Positions 1 to 5,344 of a stretch of 5,344 nucleotides of DNA are shown piece after piece (the stretch's first letter is position 1; each line of letters begins with the position of its first letter). The translations under genes and the position numbers were made by a program. The notes beneath the pieces were generated by a model. It worked only from the letters and a program-made list of their open reading frames with translations, did not search any database and was not told where the DNA came from. This DNA comes from Kiritimatiellia bacterium (GTDB lineage: Bacteria; Verrucomicrobiota; Kiritimatiellia; UBA8416; JAIOPI01), in assembly GCA_028822745.1 (NCBI GenBank), contig JAPKCZ010000182.1, positions 1-5,344 on the forward strand. Direction: 5' to 3'.

Positions 1-54
1 CTCGATTGGCGTCAGCGTCTCATTTTGACGCGTCATTGTGTTATATATTTGCAT
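1..54 (-). CDS. cysS: Cysteinyl-tRNA synthetase, N-terminal fragment (cut by window edge)
   Basis: The frame opens with ATG at 54-52 on the minus strand and stays open for 18 codons to the left edge, reading MQIYNTMTRQNETLTPIE. This matches the start of bacterial cysteinyl-tRNA synthetases, which typically read like 'LYNTLTRKKE.F.P.E' just before the zinc-binding Cys and HIGH region; those later motifs lie outside the window. The enzyme charges tRNA-Cys with cysteine in the cytoplasm. An AGGA Shine-Dalgarno sequence (minus strand, 66-63) sits 8 bases before the ATG and supports this start. The gene follows pyrC on the same strand after about 100 bases but has its own promoter candidate. The call rests on 18 residues only, but the YNT-TR pattern at the extreme N-terminus is distinctive. 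Confidence 0.8.
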   Translation of the reverse strand, partial: MQIYNTMTRQNETLTPIE

Positions 55-84
55 CGATTTAATCCTGAGTGCTAAAGGGTCGGC

Positions 85-113
85 AGTATATGAGCAGGAT
101 CAGAGAAACTCAA
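85..113 (-). promoter_or_regulatory. Sigma-70-type promoter candidate for cysS
   Basis: Read on the minus strand, a -35 box TTGAGT (113-108, 4 of 6 consensus bases) and a -10 box TATACT (90-85, 5 of 6) are separated by exactly 17 bases. The predicted start is near position 78, giving a leader of about 24 bases that contains the AGGA ribosome binding site. This would let cysS be transcribed independently of pyrC. It is a motif match only. Confidence 0.55.
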
Positions 114-156
114 CGCTGAATAGGCATGCCGATCAGCCGAAAATCCAAGCTCCAGC

Positions 157-1167
157 TCAGACCATGGACCAGGCCAACGTTTCACCTGCCCGATATGGAA
201 CAACCGACCCGTAGGCCTTCGGCACGTCACAGGGACGCCGCTCCAACGTCACGCAATCCCGCGACTCCAATACGTCATAGAACCGACGGCCATTTTCGCT
301 AACAAAAGCAGCCAACTTCTCCAGACAGCCGATCCGCTCAAAACAGTCCGCCAGATACGGGAGCATCAATGGACTGGTAAAGACGCCGGCACAGCCGACG
401 GCACACTCCTTTGCATCGCGTGGATGCGGTGCAGAGTCTGAGCCGAGGAAAAATTTGGGACTTCCAGAGGAGACCGCAGCACGAAGCGCAGCACGATCAT
501 GCGGATATTTGGCGACCGGCTTGCAAAAGTTATGATTCTGCCCGGCCCAGTCATCGACGATAAGATCCAGATGGTGAACGGTAATCGTCGCCGCAATGCG
601 CTCCCCTGCTCGCTCAACGAACGCAACCGCTTCGGCTGTCGTCACATGCTCCAACACGATGCGCAGCGCGGGGAAATGACGATGTAAACGCTCTACCACA
701 GGAAGAAACAAGGGTTCCGCATTCATGACGCAAATATCGCGATCGGCGTCACTTTGGACTTCCCCGTGTATTTCAAGCACAAGACCGGCTTCACTCATTG
801 CGGCAAAGACCTCGTCATACGCACCAACGTCCGCAACGCCAAGATCCGAGTGCGTCGTGACGCCGCGCGGATACAACTTCACACCCGTGATGCCAGCGTC
901 GCCAGCCCGCATGATGACATCGCGCGTCAGTTCAGGGCAAAGATAAAGGGTCGTTAAAACATCCAAATCCGGATCGACGCTTTGAATTTCATCACGGTAA
1001 GCCAAGGCTTGTTCGACGGAGGTGATCGGTGGAACCGTATTGGGCATGACCAGACAGCGACCGACGCCCCCCTGTCGAATGAGCGGAACGACATCCCGCA
1101 ACATGGCGCCCTGCCGGACGTGCAAATGAAAATCGTCAGCAAGTGGAAGTGTCAGCGATTCAAGCAT
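157..1167 (-). CDS. pyrC: Dihydroorotase, PyrC type
   Basis: Catalyses the reversible cyclisation of N-carbamoyl-L-aspartate to dihydroorotate, the third step of de novo pyrimidine synthesis, in the cytoplasm. The 336-residue product is close to the E. coli PyrC length (about 348) and the full metal site is visible: H14 and H16 in DFHLH, the lysine expected to be carboxylated K97 (VKLYP), H134 (HGE), H174 (EHVTT) and D244 (GSDSAPH). R18 and N43 (MPNT) match substrate-binding positions, and T104-T105 match the flexible loop threonines. The C-terminal PYRAGETLAWS is also typical. This is the short single-domain bacterial form, not the longer PyrC/AllB type. The start is set by AGGA at 1178-1175, 7 bases before the ATG; no earlier start is needed. 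No other pyr gene is nearby; cysS follows on the same strand and no obvious intrinsic terminator separates them. Confidence 0.97.
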   Translation of the reverse strand: MLESLTLPLADDFHLHVRQGAMLRDVVPLIRQGGVGRCLVMPNTVPPITSVEQALAYRDEIQSVDPDLDVLTTLYLCPELTRDVIMRAGDAGITGVKLYPRGVTTHSDLGVADVGAYDEVFAAMSEAGLVLEIHGEVQSDADRDICVMNAEPLFLPVVERLHRHFPALRIVLEHVTTAEAVAFVERAGERIAATITVHHLDLIVDDWAGQNHNFCKPVAKYPHDRAALRAAVSSGSPKFFLGSDSAPHPRDAKECAVGCAGVFTSPLMLPYLADCFERIGCLEKLAAFVSENGRRFYDVLESRDCVTLERRPCDVPKAYGSVVPYRAGETLAWSMV

Positions 1168-1174
1168 AGCGTAT

Positions 1175-1186
1175 TCCTAAGATAGG
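1175..1186 (-). promoter_or_regulatory. pyrC ribosome binding site inside a small possible hairpin
   Basis: On the minus strand the pyrC Shine-Dalgarno AGGA (1178-1175) overlaps a short inverted repeat, CCTA-TCT-TAGG (1186-1176), with a 4-base-pair stem and 3-base loop that would hide it. The same CCTAT can instead pair with ATAGG at 1239-1235, close to the predicted 5' end of the transcript. Both stems are weak, so the ribosome binding site itself is well supported and the switch is only a suggestion. Confidence 0.4.
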
Positions 1187-1246
1187 CGACGGAACCCAGA
1201 AAACAGACCCGCTGGAACAGCTTGGCTGCAGGCTCCTATGCAAACA

Positions 1247-1275
1247 AATCTAAAGGGGCCTATTCCCCAAGTCAA
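1247..1275 (-). promoter_or_regulatory. Sigma-70-type promoter candidate for pyrC
   Basis: Read on the minus strand, the -35 box TTGACT (1275-1270, 5 of 6) and the -10 box TAGATT (1252-1247, 4 of 6) are 17 bases apart. The predicted start is near 1240, giving a leader of about 72 bases before the pyrC ATG. The spacer contains an inverted repeat, GGGG and CCCC arms around 6 bases (1268-1255), that could be an operator. Motif match only. Confidence 0.55.
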
Positions 1276-1337
1276 GACAGCTCGCGAATAGCCGAGACGC
1301 CACGGGCTCGTTCGTCAAAAATCAGTCAATCCTCCCA

Positions 1338-1366
1338 TTGTCAGGCTGCGCACACTCAGGTATGGT
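1338..1366 (+). promoter_or_regulatory. Sigma-70-type promoter candidate for the ispA-plsY-gpsA operon
   Basis: The -35 box TTGTCA (1338-1343, 5 of 6) and the -10 box TATGGT (1361-1366, 4 of 6) have a 17-base spacer. With normal spacing, transcription would begin at about 1373, which is the A of the ispA start codon, so the message would have essentially no leader. It lies back to back with the pyrC promoter in the 205-base divergent region (1168-1372); I see no gene in that region. Confidence 0.5.
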
Positions 1367-1372
1367 CAATAA

Positions 1373-2287
1373 ATGAGTACTGCTACTGATTTTGATTTAT
1401 CGATCTATATGGGCGGTGTTCGATCCGAGATCGACGCCAAACTTGAACAGCTTTTGCCACCCGTCGACCAACGTCCGTCGATCTTGCACGATGCCATGCG
1501 ATACAGCGTTTTTTCGGGAGGCAAACGCATCCGGCCCATCTTGTGCATTGCCGCATGGCAAGCCTGCCAGGACGGCAATACGCCCGCCGATGTACCGATT
1601 CCCGGTCATGTTTCTGCAGCCGCCTGCGCCATCGAGTTGCTGCACACCTATACACTCGTCCATGATGACCTGCCCTGCATGGATGACGACGATACACGAC
1701 GCGGAAAGCCAACCGCACATATCGCCTTTGGCGAAGCCAATGCACTGCTTTCAGGCGATGCCCTCCTGACCCTCGCCTTCGAAATCACTGCCGGTGCCGA
1801 CATGGCTGCCGACGCGGGTCAAGGCTTCGCAACGGTCGAACTTGCGCGGGCAGCAGGAAGTACGGGTGTCGTTGGGGGGCAAGTCGTTGATCTCGCAGCC
1901 GCAGGGAAATCCGTCACACGTGAAGACGTCGACTTCATTCACCTGAATAAGACCGCAAAACTTTTCCAGGCTGCGACGACCATTGGCGCCCGTCTTGCAG
2001 GTGCACAAGGATCGACCTTAGACGCTCTCATGACATACGGGGAAAAACTCGGACTGGCCTTCCAGGTGGTCGATGACGTACTCGACGACCTTCAGGACCA
2101 ACGTGAACACCCGGAGCAGGCTAGCGACCCCTCGTTGAGCTGCCTAAGCGTGATGGATATGGATGAAGCGCGCAGCTATGCCGCACGTTTAACGGCCGAC
2201 GCCATTGCCGCGCTGGCCGGTTTGGACGAAAACGCACGCCGCCCGCTCATCGCCATTGTTGAACGAATGGAAAAACGAGATATATAA
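1373..2287 (+). CDS. ispA: Type II polyprenyl diphosphate synthase (farnesyl/geranylgeranyl type)
   Basis: A soluble trans-prenyltransferase that condenses isopentenyl diphosphate with allylic diphosphates to give C15 or C20 prenyl chains. At 304 residues it has the usual length. Visible motifs in order: GGKRIRP (49-55, isopentenyl diphosphate binding), first aspartate-rich motif DDLPCMD (98-104) followed by DDDTRRGKPT, GGQ (168-170), NKT (192-194) and second aspartate-rich motif DDVLD (234-238). The two-residue insertion in the first motif marks the bacterial type II class; the aromatic Y93 five residues before it favours a C15 product, but C20 cannot be excluded. Odd point: the region after D238, normally 'GK..GKD....K.TYP', is shorter and contains no lysine (about 239-265). 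The start fits the family N-terminus (FDLSIYM), yet no good Shine-Dalgarno precedes it. First gene of the operon; plsY starts 2 bases after its stop. Confidence 0.9.
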   Translation: MSTATDFDLSIYMGGVRSEIDAKLEQLLPPVDQRPSILHDAMRYSVFSGGKRIRPILCIAAWQACQDGNTPADVPIPGHVSAAACAIELLHTYTLVHDDLPCMDDDDTRRGKPTAHIAFGEANALLSGDALLTLAFEITAGADMAADAGQGFATVELARAAGSTGVVGGQVVDLAAAGKSVTREDVDFIHLNKTAKLFQAATTIGARLAGAQGSTLDALMTYGEKLGLAFQVVDDVLDDLQDQREHPEQASDPSLSCLSVMDMDEARSYAARLTADAIAALAGLDENARRPLIAIVERMEKRDI

Positions 2288-2289
2288 TC

Positions 2290-2943
2290 ATGTTTGACAC
2301 CCCGCTCTACTCATATCTGGCCACATGCATCATCGCCTATCTGCTTGGCGCCTTGCCGTTTGGCCTCCTCCTTGCGAGGAGTCGAGGTGTCGATATTCGA
2401 GCCGTCGGCAGTGGCAATATTGGCGCCACCAACGTGTTTCGGTGTATAGGAAAAGCATGGGGATTGCTTGTTTACGTTCTAGACATGCTCAAAGGCCTAT
2501 TAGGGGCGACGCTTCTTCCAAGTCTGTTTAGCGCTCAACCCGAGCCAGATTTGTGGCTCTGTACCGCTGGAGGGTGCGCTGCCATCGCGGGCCACAACTG
2601 GCCGATTTACCTGCGCTTTAAAGGCGGGAAAGGCATCGCAACCACATCTGGCTTTTTATTGGGCTTGGCGCCCGCGGCCGTTGGCGTGGGCCTGGCTGCC
2701 TGGATTGTCATCTTTGTGACGTCCCGCTATGTTTCCCTGGCGTCCATTCTCGCCGCTGTTGCCGTCGCTGCATTTTCATGGATGCATTATGGCGGCGAAG
2801 AACGTATGCTGCCAGCGGTACTCAGTGCGCTATGCATACTGGCTGTGCTTCGGCACCGCCAGAACCTCATACGCCTGTTGTCGGGAACCGAGAACAGGTT
2901 CAATTTTAAGAAGAAAGGCGACAAAACAAAGTCCAACACATGA
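2290..2943 (+). CDS. plsY: Acyl-phosphate:glycerol-3-phosphate acyltransferase PlsY
   Basis: Integral inner-membrane enzyme that transfers an acyl group from acyl-phosphate (made by PlsX) to position 1 of sn-glycerol-3-phosphate, giving lysophosphatidate. The 217-residue protein shows the family motifs: GSGNIGATNVFR (40-51), GHNWPIYLRFKGGKGIAT (101-118, with the glycine-rich phosphate loop) and the C-terminal RHRQNLIRLLSGTE (188-201). Hydrophobic stretches near 7-29, 55-80, 87-101, 121-144 and 146-188 are consistent with a multi-pass protein. The tail is short and very basic (KKKGDKTK). The gene starts 2 bases after the ispA-like stop with only a weak GAGA upstream, so translation is probably coupled. 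It overlaps gpsA, which makes its substrate. Confidence 0.97.
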   Translation: MFDTPLYSYLATCIIAYLLGALPFGLLLARSRGVDIRAVGSGNIGATNVFRCIGKAWGLLVYVLDMLKGLLGATLLPSLFSAQPEPDLWLCTAGGCAAIAGHNWPIYLRFKGGKGIATTSGFLLGLAPAAVGVGLAAWIVIFVTSRYVSLASILAAVAVAAFSWMHYGGEERMLPAVLSALCILAVLRHRQNLIRLLSGTENRFNFKKKGDKTKSNT

Positions 2944-3923
2944 ACACACGAATTACAGTAATCGGCGATGGGGGTTGGGGCACAGCCTTGGCCATGGTGC
3001 TAGCGGAGAACGGGCACGATGTGACCGTTTGGGGCCCTTTTGAAGATTATCTCCAGGAAATCCGTTCTGGCGGTGAAAACCACCGCTTCTTACCCGGCGT
3101 GCCCCTTCCTGACACAATCACATGGACCTCGGATCGCGAACAGGCGGTCGCGGACACGCATCACTATGTGTTGGCTATGCCGACAAAGTATTTCCGCACC
3201 ATTATGGAATCATTTGCGCCACTCGTACCTGCCGGTGCGCATATGGTCAGCGTTGCCAAAGGATTCGACCTAGAAACTCGCGAACGTATGACAACCATCG
3301 CGAACGATATCTTCACCGGTGCTCACGTAGCCGCACTTTCCGGCCCCAGTCACGCCGAGGAAGTTGCCCGCGGACAACCCACAGCTGTCGTGCTCGCATC
3401 GAGTGAAGCACCCGAAATGCTGCAGGCTCTGTTTACCAACCGTATGTTCCGCGTTTACACGACAGACGACGTCATTGGCGTTGAGTTAGGCGGTGCGCTC
3501 AAGAACGTCGTCGCCGTTGCCGCCGGCATCTGCGATGGCATCGGATTCGGCGATAACACCCGTGCAGCACTCATCACACGCGGTCTGGCTGAAATAACAC
3601 GCTTTGGCATGGCCATGGGTGCCAAAGAAAAGACGTTCTCGGGCCTGAGTGGAATGGGTGACCTCATTGTCACCTGCGGGAGCCAACACAGCCGTAATCG
3701 CTCCGCGGGCGAACGAATCGGACGAGGCGAATCATTAGAAACCATCATGAGTAGCCAGCAAGCCGTTGAAGGCATTTGGAATTGCCAGATTGTGAACGCT
3801 ATTGCCCGCGACAAAGGCATCGACACACCGATTACCGATGAAGTCTATGCGGTCGTTCATCAAGGCAAGGACCCACGCGAAGCCGTGACGTCGTTGCTCT
3901 CCCGCGAATACCGCCCCGAATAG
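2940..3923 (+). CDS. gpsA: Glycerol-3-phosphate dehydrogenase [NAD(P)+]
   Basis: Cytoplasmic enzyme that reduces dihydroxyacetone phosphate to sn-glycerol-3-phosphate, the backbone for phospholipids and the substrate of PlsY encoded just upstream. The 327-residue length is normal. Visible features: N-terminal Rossmann nucleotide loop GDGGWGTALA (9-18; most family members have GAGxWG), VSVAKGFD (103-110) with K107, SGPSHAEEVARGQPT (134-148), the catalytic-domain block ELGGALKNVVAVAAG (182-196) with expected catalytic K188, GFGDNTRAALITRG (202-215) and GLSGMGDLIVTC (235-246) followed by SRNR (251-254). The ATG overlaps the plsY stop as ATGA. The nearest purine-rich site (AAAGG, 2914-2918) is about 21 bases away, so re-initiation after plsY is the likely way of translation. 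It is the last gene of the operon, followed by a hairpin terminator. Confidence 0.97.
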   Translation: MNTRITVIGDGGWGTALAMVLAENGHDVTVWGPFEDYLQEIRSGGENHRFLPGVPLPDTITWTSDREQAVADTHHYVLAMPTKYFRTIMESFAPLVPAGAHMVSVAKGFDLETRERMTTIANDIFTGAHVAALSGPSHAEEVARGQPTAVVLASSEAPEMLQALFTNRMFRVYTTDDVIGVELGGALKNVVAVAAGICDGIGFGDNTRAALITRGLAEITRFGMAMGAKEKTFSGLSGMGDLIVTCGSQHSRNRSAGERIGRGESLETIMSSQQAVEGIWNCQIVNAIARDKGIDTPITDEVYAVVHQGKDPREAVTSLLSREYRPE

Positions 3924-3948
3924 GAAACGGGATTAATCACAGGGCAAT

Positions 3949-3984
3949 AAAAAAGGCGACCTCCTTTCGGAGCTCGCCTTTTTT
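3949..3984. terminator. Bidirectional intrinsic terminator between gpsA and rplQ
   Basis: A stem of GGCGA and CTCC (3955-3964) pairs with GGAG and TCGCC (3969-3978) around a TTTC loop, with one C-C mismatch (3960/3973). It is flanked by six A (3949-3954) and six T (3979-3984), so each strand shows a GC-rich hairpin followed by a U tract. It lies 25 bases after the gpsA stop and 37 bases beyond the rplQ stop, serving both converging units. The rest of the 98-base gap shows nothing else. Confidence 0.92.
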
Positions 3985-4021
3985 ATGATCCGCACTCCAT
4001 TGGGAACACGATCTTTTTCGA

Positions 4022-4426
4022 TTACGCTTTTGCGTCAGCTTCCGCCGCATGGCTTTCGCTGGTAGCAACGTCGCCATCCACCCACTCGAGGTATGCCATT
4101 TCGGCGCCATCGCCGACGCGGTTACCCGCGAGAACGATGCGTGTATAGCCGCCATTGCGACCGACAAACTTCGGTGCGACATTGTCAAACAATTCACGAA
4201 CAATGTCGACGCGACGCAAGGTTGCTATAACCTGACGACGGGCCGCAAGCGTGTCTTTACGCGCAACGGTCACCAACTTTTCGGCCAAACGGCGTGCCGC
4301 CTTGGCTTTCGGAGCGGTTGTGTGAATGCGCTTGTCCTTAATCAGACCGCAAACGAGGGCCGAAACCATCGCTTTACGGTGTGACGAACTGCGTCCAAAT
4401 TTCTTATCCAGTACGGAATGTCGCAT
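4022..4426 (-). CDS. rplQ: 50S ribosomal protein bL17
   Basis: Component of the large ribosomal subunit. The 134-residue product starts with the typical MRHSVLDKKFGRSSSHRKAM and continues with the family blocks IHTTAPKAKAARRLAEKLVT (34-53), RRQVIATLRR (63-72), LFDNVAPKF (79-87), GRNGGYTRI (89-97) and GDGAEMAYLEWVD (105-117). The last 15 or so residues are an alanine- and acid-rich tail (SESHAAEADAKA), slightly longer than E. coli L17 (127 residues); bL17 tails vary. The gene lies 5 bases after the rpoA stop, the conserved order at the end of the alpha ribosomal protein operon, and a strong GGGGAG site sits 8 bases before the ATG. Transcription converges with gpsA and ends at the shared hairpin. 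Confidence 0.98.
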   Translation of the reverse strand: MRHSVLDKKFGRSSSHRKAMVSALVCGLIKDKRIHTTAPKAKAARRLAEKLVTVARKDTLAARRQVIATLRRVDIVRELFDNVAPKFVGRNGGYTRIVLAGNRVGDGAEMAYLEWVDGDVATSESHAAEADAKA

Positions 4427-4431
4427 GGACT

Positions 4432-5344
4432 TTACTCCCCGGTAGTGCTGATGGCCTGAAGCACTTTTTCATCAAAGCTCATGCCAAGGTTAAGTCCCAA
4501 GTCAACGAGCTTGGCTTTGATTTCGTTAAGTGACTTCTTGCCGAAATTGCGATACTTCAACATATCAGCTTCCGTTTTCTGAGCCAACTCACCGACCGTA
4601 GTGATATTTGCGTTGTTCAAACAATTTGCAGCGCGAACGCTGAGTTCAATCTCGTTGACGCTCATGCCGAGCTTCTTACGAAGTTCATCGCGTTCTGCAT
4701 CCACTTTCTGGGCTGTTTCCTCGAACTCAATGAAGTCATCATCGTAGTCAACGAAAGCGTCCAAATGGTGGCGTAATATTGAAGCCGCCATACGCAGCGC
4801 ATCATCAGGACCGACACGACCGTCCGTCGTAATTTCTAGGACGAGTTTATCGTAATCCGTACGTTGTCCCACGCGTGTATTTTCGGTGTTAAAGTTCACC
4901 TTACGGACAGGCGAGAAGACCGAGTCAATGGCGATTCTTCCGATTTCGTCACCAGACTTCTTGTTGCGATCAGCCGGGCAAAAACCACGACCTGTGCGCA
5001 CTTCAAGTTCCATTTCAAACGTTATGCCTTCGCTCAATGTTGCAATATGAAAGTCAGGATTAAGAACTTCCACATTACCAGCGGACTGTATGTCGCCCGC
5101 CTTAACGGAACCAGCGCCATCCACTTTAACCGTAAGTGTAACAACATTGCGGACGTACGTTTTCAGAAGCACTTGCTTCAGGTTGAGGATGATGTCGGTG
5201 ACATCTTCAACAACACCTGGAATCGTGCAAAATTCGTGAGGAGCACCTTCAATTTTCACGGACGTAATCGCTGCGCCTTCAATGGACGATAGCAATACGC
5301 GACGTAAAGAGTTTCCGATGGTTGTGCCATACCCTATTTCAAAA
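4432..5344 (-). CDS. rpoA: DNA-directed RNA polymerase alpha subunit (5' end beyond window)
   Basis: Alpha subunit, whose dimer seeds RNA polymerase assembly and whose C-terminal domain contacts activators and UP elements. The frame is open to the right edge: 303 residues are visible, beginning FEIGYGTTIGNSLRRVLLSS. By alignment to E. coli RpoA about 30 N-terminal residues are missing, so a TTG near 5295 is an internal leucine, not the start. Numbering from the edge, the N-terminal assembly domain spans about 1-197, including GNSLRR (10-15), GRGFCPA, SPVRKVNF and RVGQRTDYDKL. A charged linker follows (198-229, EFEETAQKVDAERDELRKK), and the C-terminal domain spans about 230-290: RAANCL (237-242, R237 equivalent to E. 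coli R265) and NFGKKSLNEIK (266-276), the DNA- and regulator-binding surfaces. The linker looks helical, unlike the flexible proline-containing E. coli one. Followed by rplQ after 5 bases. Confidence 0.98.
   Translation of the reverse strand, partial: FEIGYGTTIGNSLRRVLLSSIEGAAITSVKIEGAPHEFCTIPGVVEDVTDIILNLKQVLLKTYVRNVVTLTVKVDGAGSVKAGDIQSAGNVEVLNPDFHIATLSEGITFEMELEVRTGRGFCPADRNKKSGDEIGRIAIDSVFSPVRKVNFNTENTRVGQRTDYDKLVLEITTDGRVGPDDALRMAASILRHHLDAFVDYDDDFIEFEETAQKVDAERDELRKKLGMSVNEIELSVRAANCLNNANITTVGELAQKTEADMLKYRNFGKKSLNEIKAKLVDLGLNLGMSFDEKVLQAISTTGE
4435..4440 (-). promoter_or_regulatory. Strong rplQ Shine-Dalgarno overlapping the end of rpoA
   Basis: Read on the minus strand, GGGGAG (4440-4435) is followed by 8 bases and the rplQ ATG. 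The same six bases encode the last two residues of RpoA (Gly-Glu), directly before its TAA stop (4434-4432). This decides the rplQ start and places its ribosome loading site within the rpoA reading frame. Confidence 0.85.

Noticed and set aside
123..139. Palindrome GGCATGCC and nearby repeats between pyrC and cysS as a terminator
   Set aside because: The palindrome has no loop, no U tract follows on the minus strand, and no longer stem can be drawn, so it does not support a terminator.
366..1185. Several open frames of 60-90 codons on both strands within and around pyrC
   Set aside because: They lie almost wholly inside the pyrC frame, show no recognisable family sequence, and are the shadows expected of a GC-rich gene.
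1409..1411. Alternative downstream start (ATG) for the prenyl synthase
   Set aside because: It has no Shine-Dalgarno either and would remove the FDLSIYM segment that fits the family N-terminus.
3455..3826. 123-codon open frame antisense to gpsA
   Set aside because: It overlaps the conserved catalytic region of gpsA, and its composition (rich in Met, Pro, Ser, Ala) is typical of a reverse-strand shadow.
4864..5292. 142-codon plus-strand open frame opposite rpoA
   Set aside because: No recognisable domain, and rpoA on the other strand is unambiguous across the same bases.
5293..5295. TTG as the start codon of rpoA
   Set aside because: The frame continues without a stop to the window edge and the upstream codons encode the conserved GNSLRR segment, so this TTG is an internal leucine.

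Overview
The window holds ordinary bacterial core genes in three transcription units, with no mobile element, CRISPR array or RNA gene that I can see. By eye the base composition is slightly GC-rich. The RpoA sequence is the best taxonomic clue: its charged, proline-free linker and its C-terminal domain resemble what I recall from the Planctomycetota/Verrucomicrobiota/Lentisphaerota (PVC) group. This placement is from memory and is tentative. I found no convincing undescribed system; the points worth a second look are details of known genes and their control regions.

Left unit, minus strand: pyrC (dihydroorotase, pyrimidine synthesis) is followed after about 100 bases by the first 18 codons of a gene that reads as cysS (cysteinyl-tRNA synthetase) and runs off the left edge. 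Both genes have a plausible sigma-70-type promoter and an AGGA ribosome binding site. A 205-base divergent region separates pyrC from the next unit.

Middle unit, plus strand: a tight three-gene operon of a type II polyprenyl diphosphate synthase (ispA-like), plsY and gpsA. The first gap is 2 bases and the second junction is an ATGA overlap. GpsA makes sn-glycerol-3-phosphate and PlsY acylates it, so these two are the first steps of phospholipid synthesis; the prenyl synthase supplies precursors for other membrane lipids. The promoter sits so close to the first ATG that the mRNA is predicted to be leaderless. The synthase also lacks the lysines usually found just after its second aspartate-rich motif.

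Right unit, minus strand: rpoA (RNA polymerase alpha, 5' end beyond the right edge) and rplQ (ribosomal protein bL17), the usual end of the alpha ribosomal protein operon. It converges on gpsA, and one symmetric hairpin with A and T tracts on its two sides can terminate both units.
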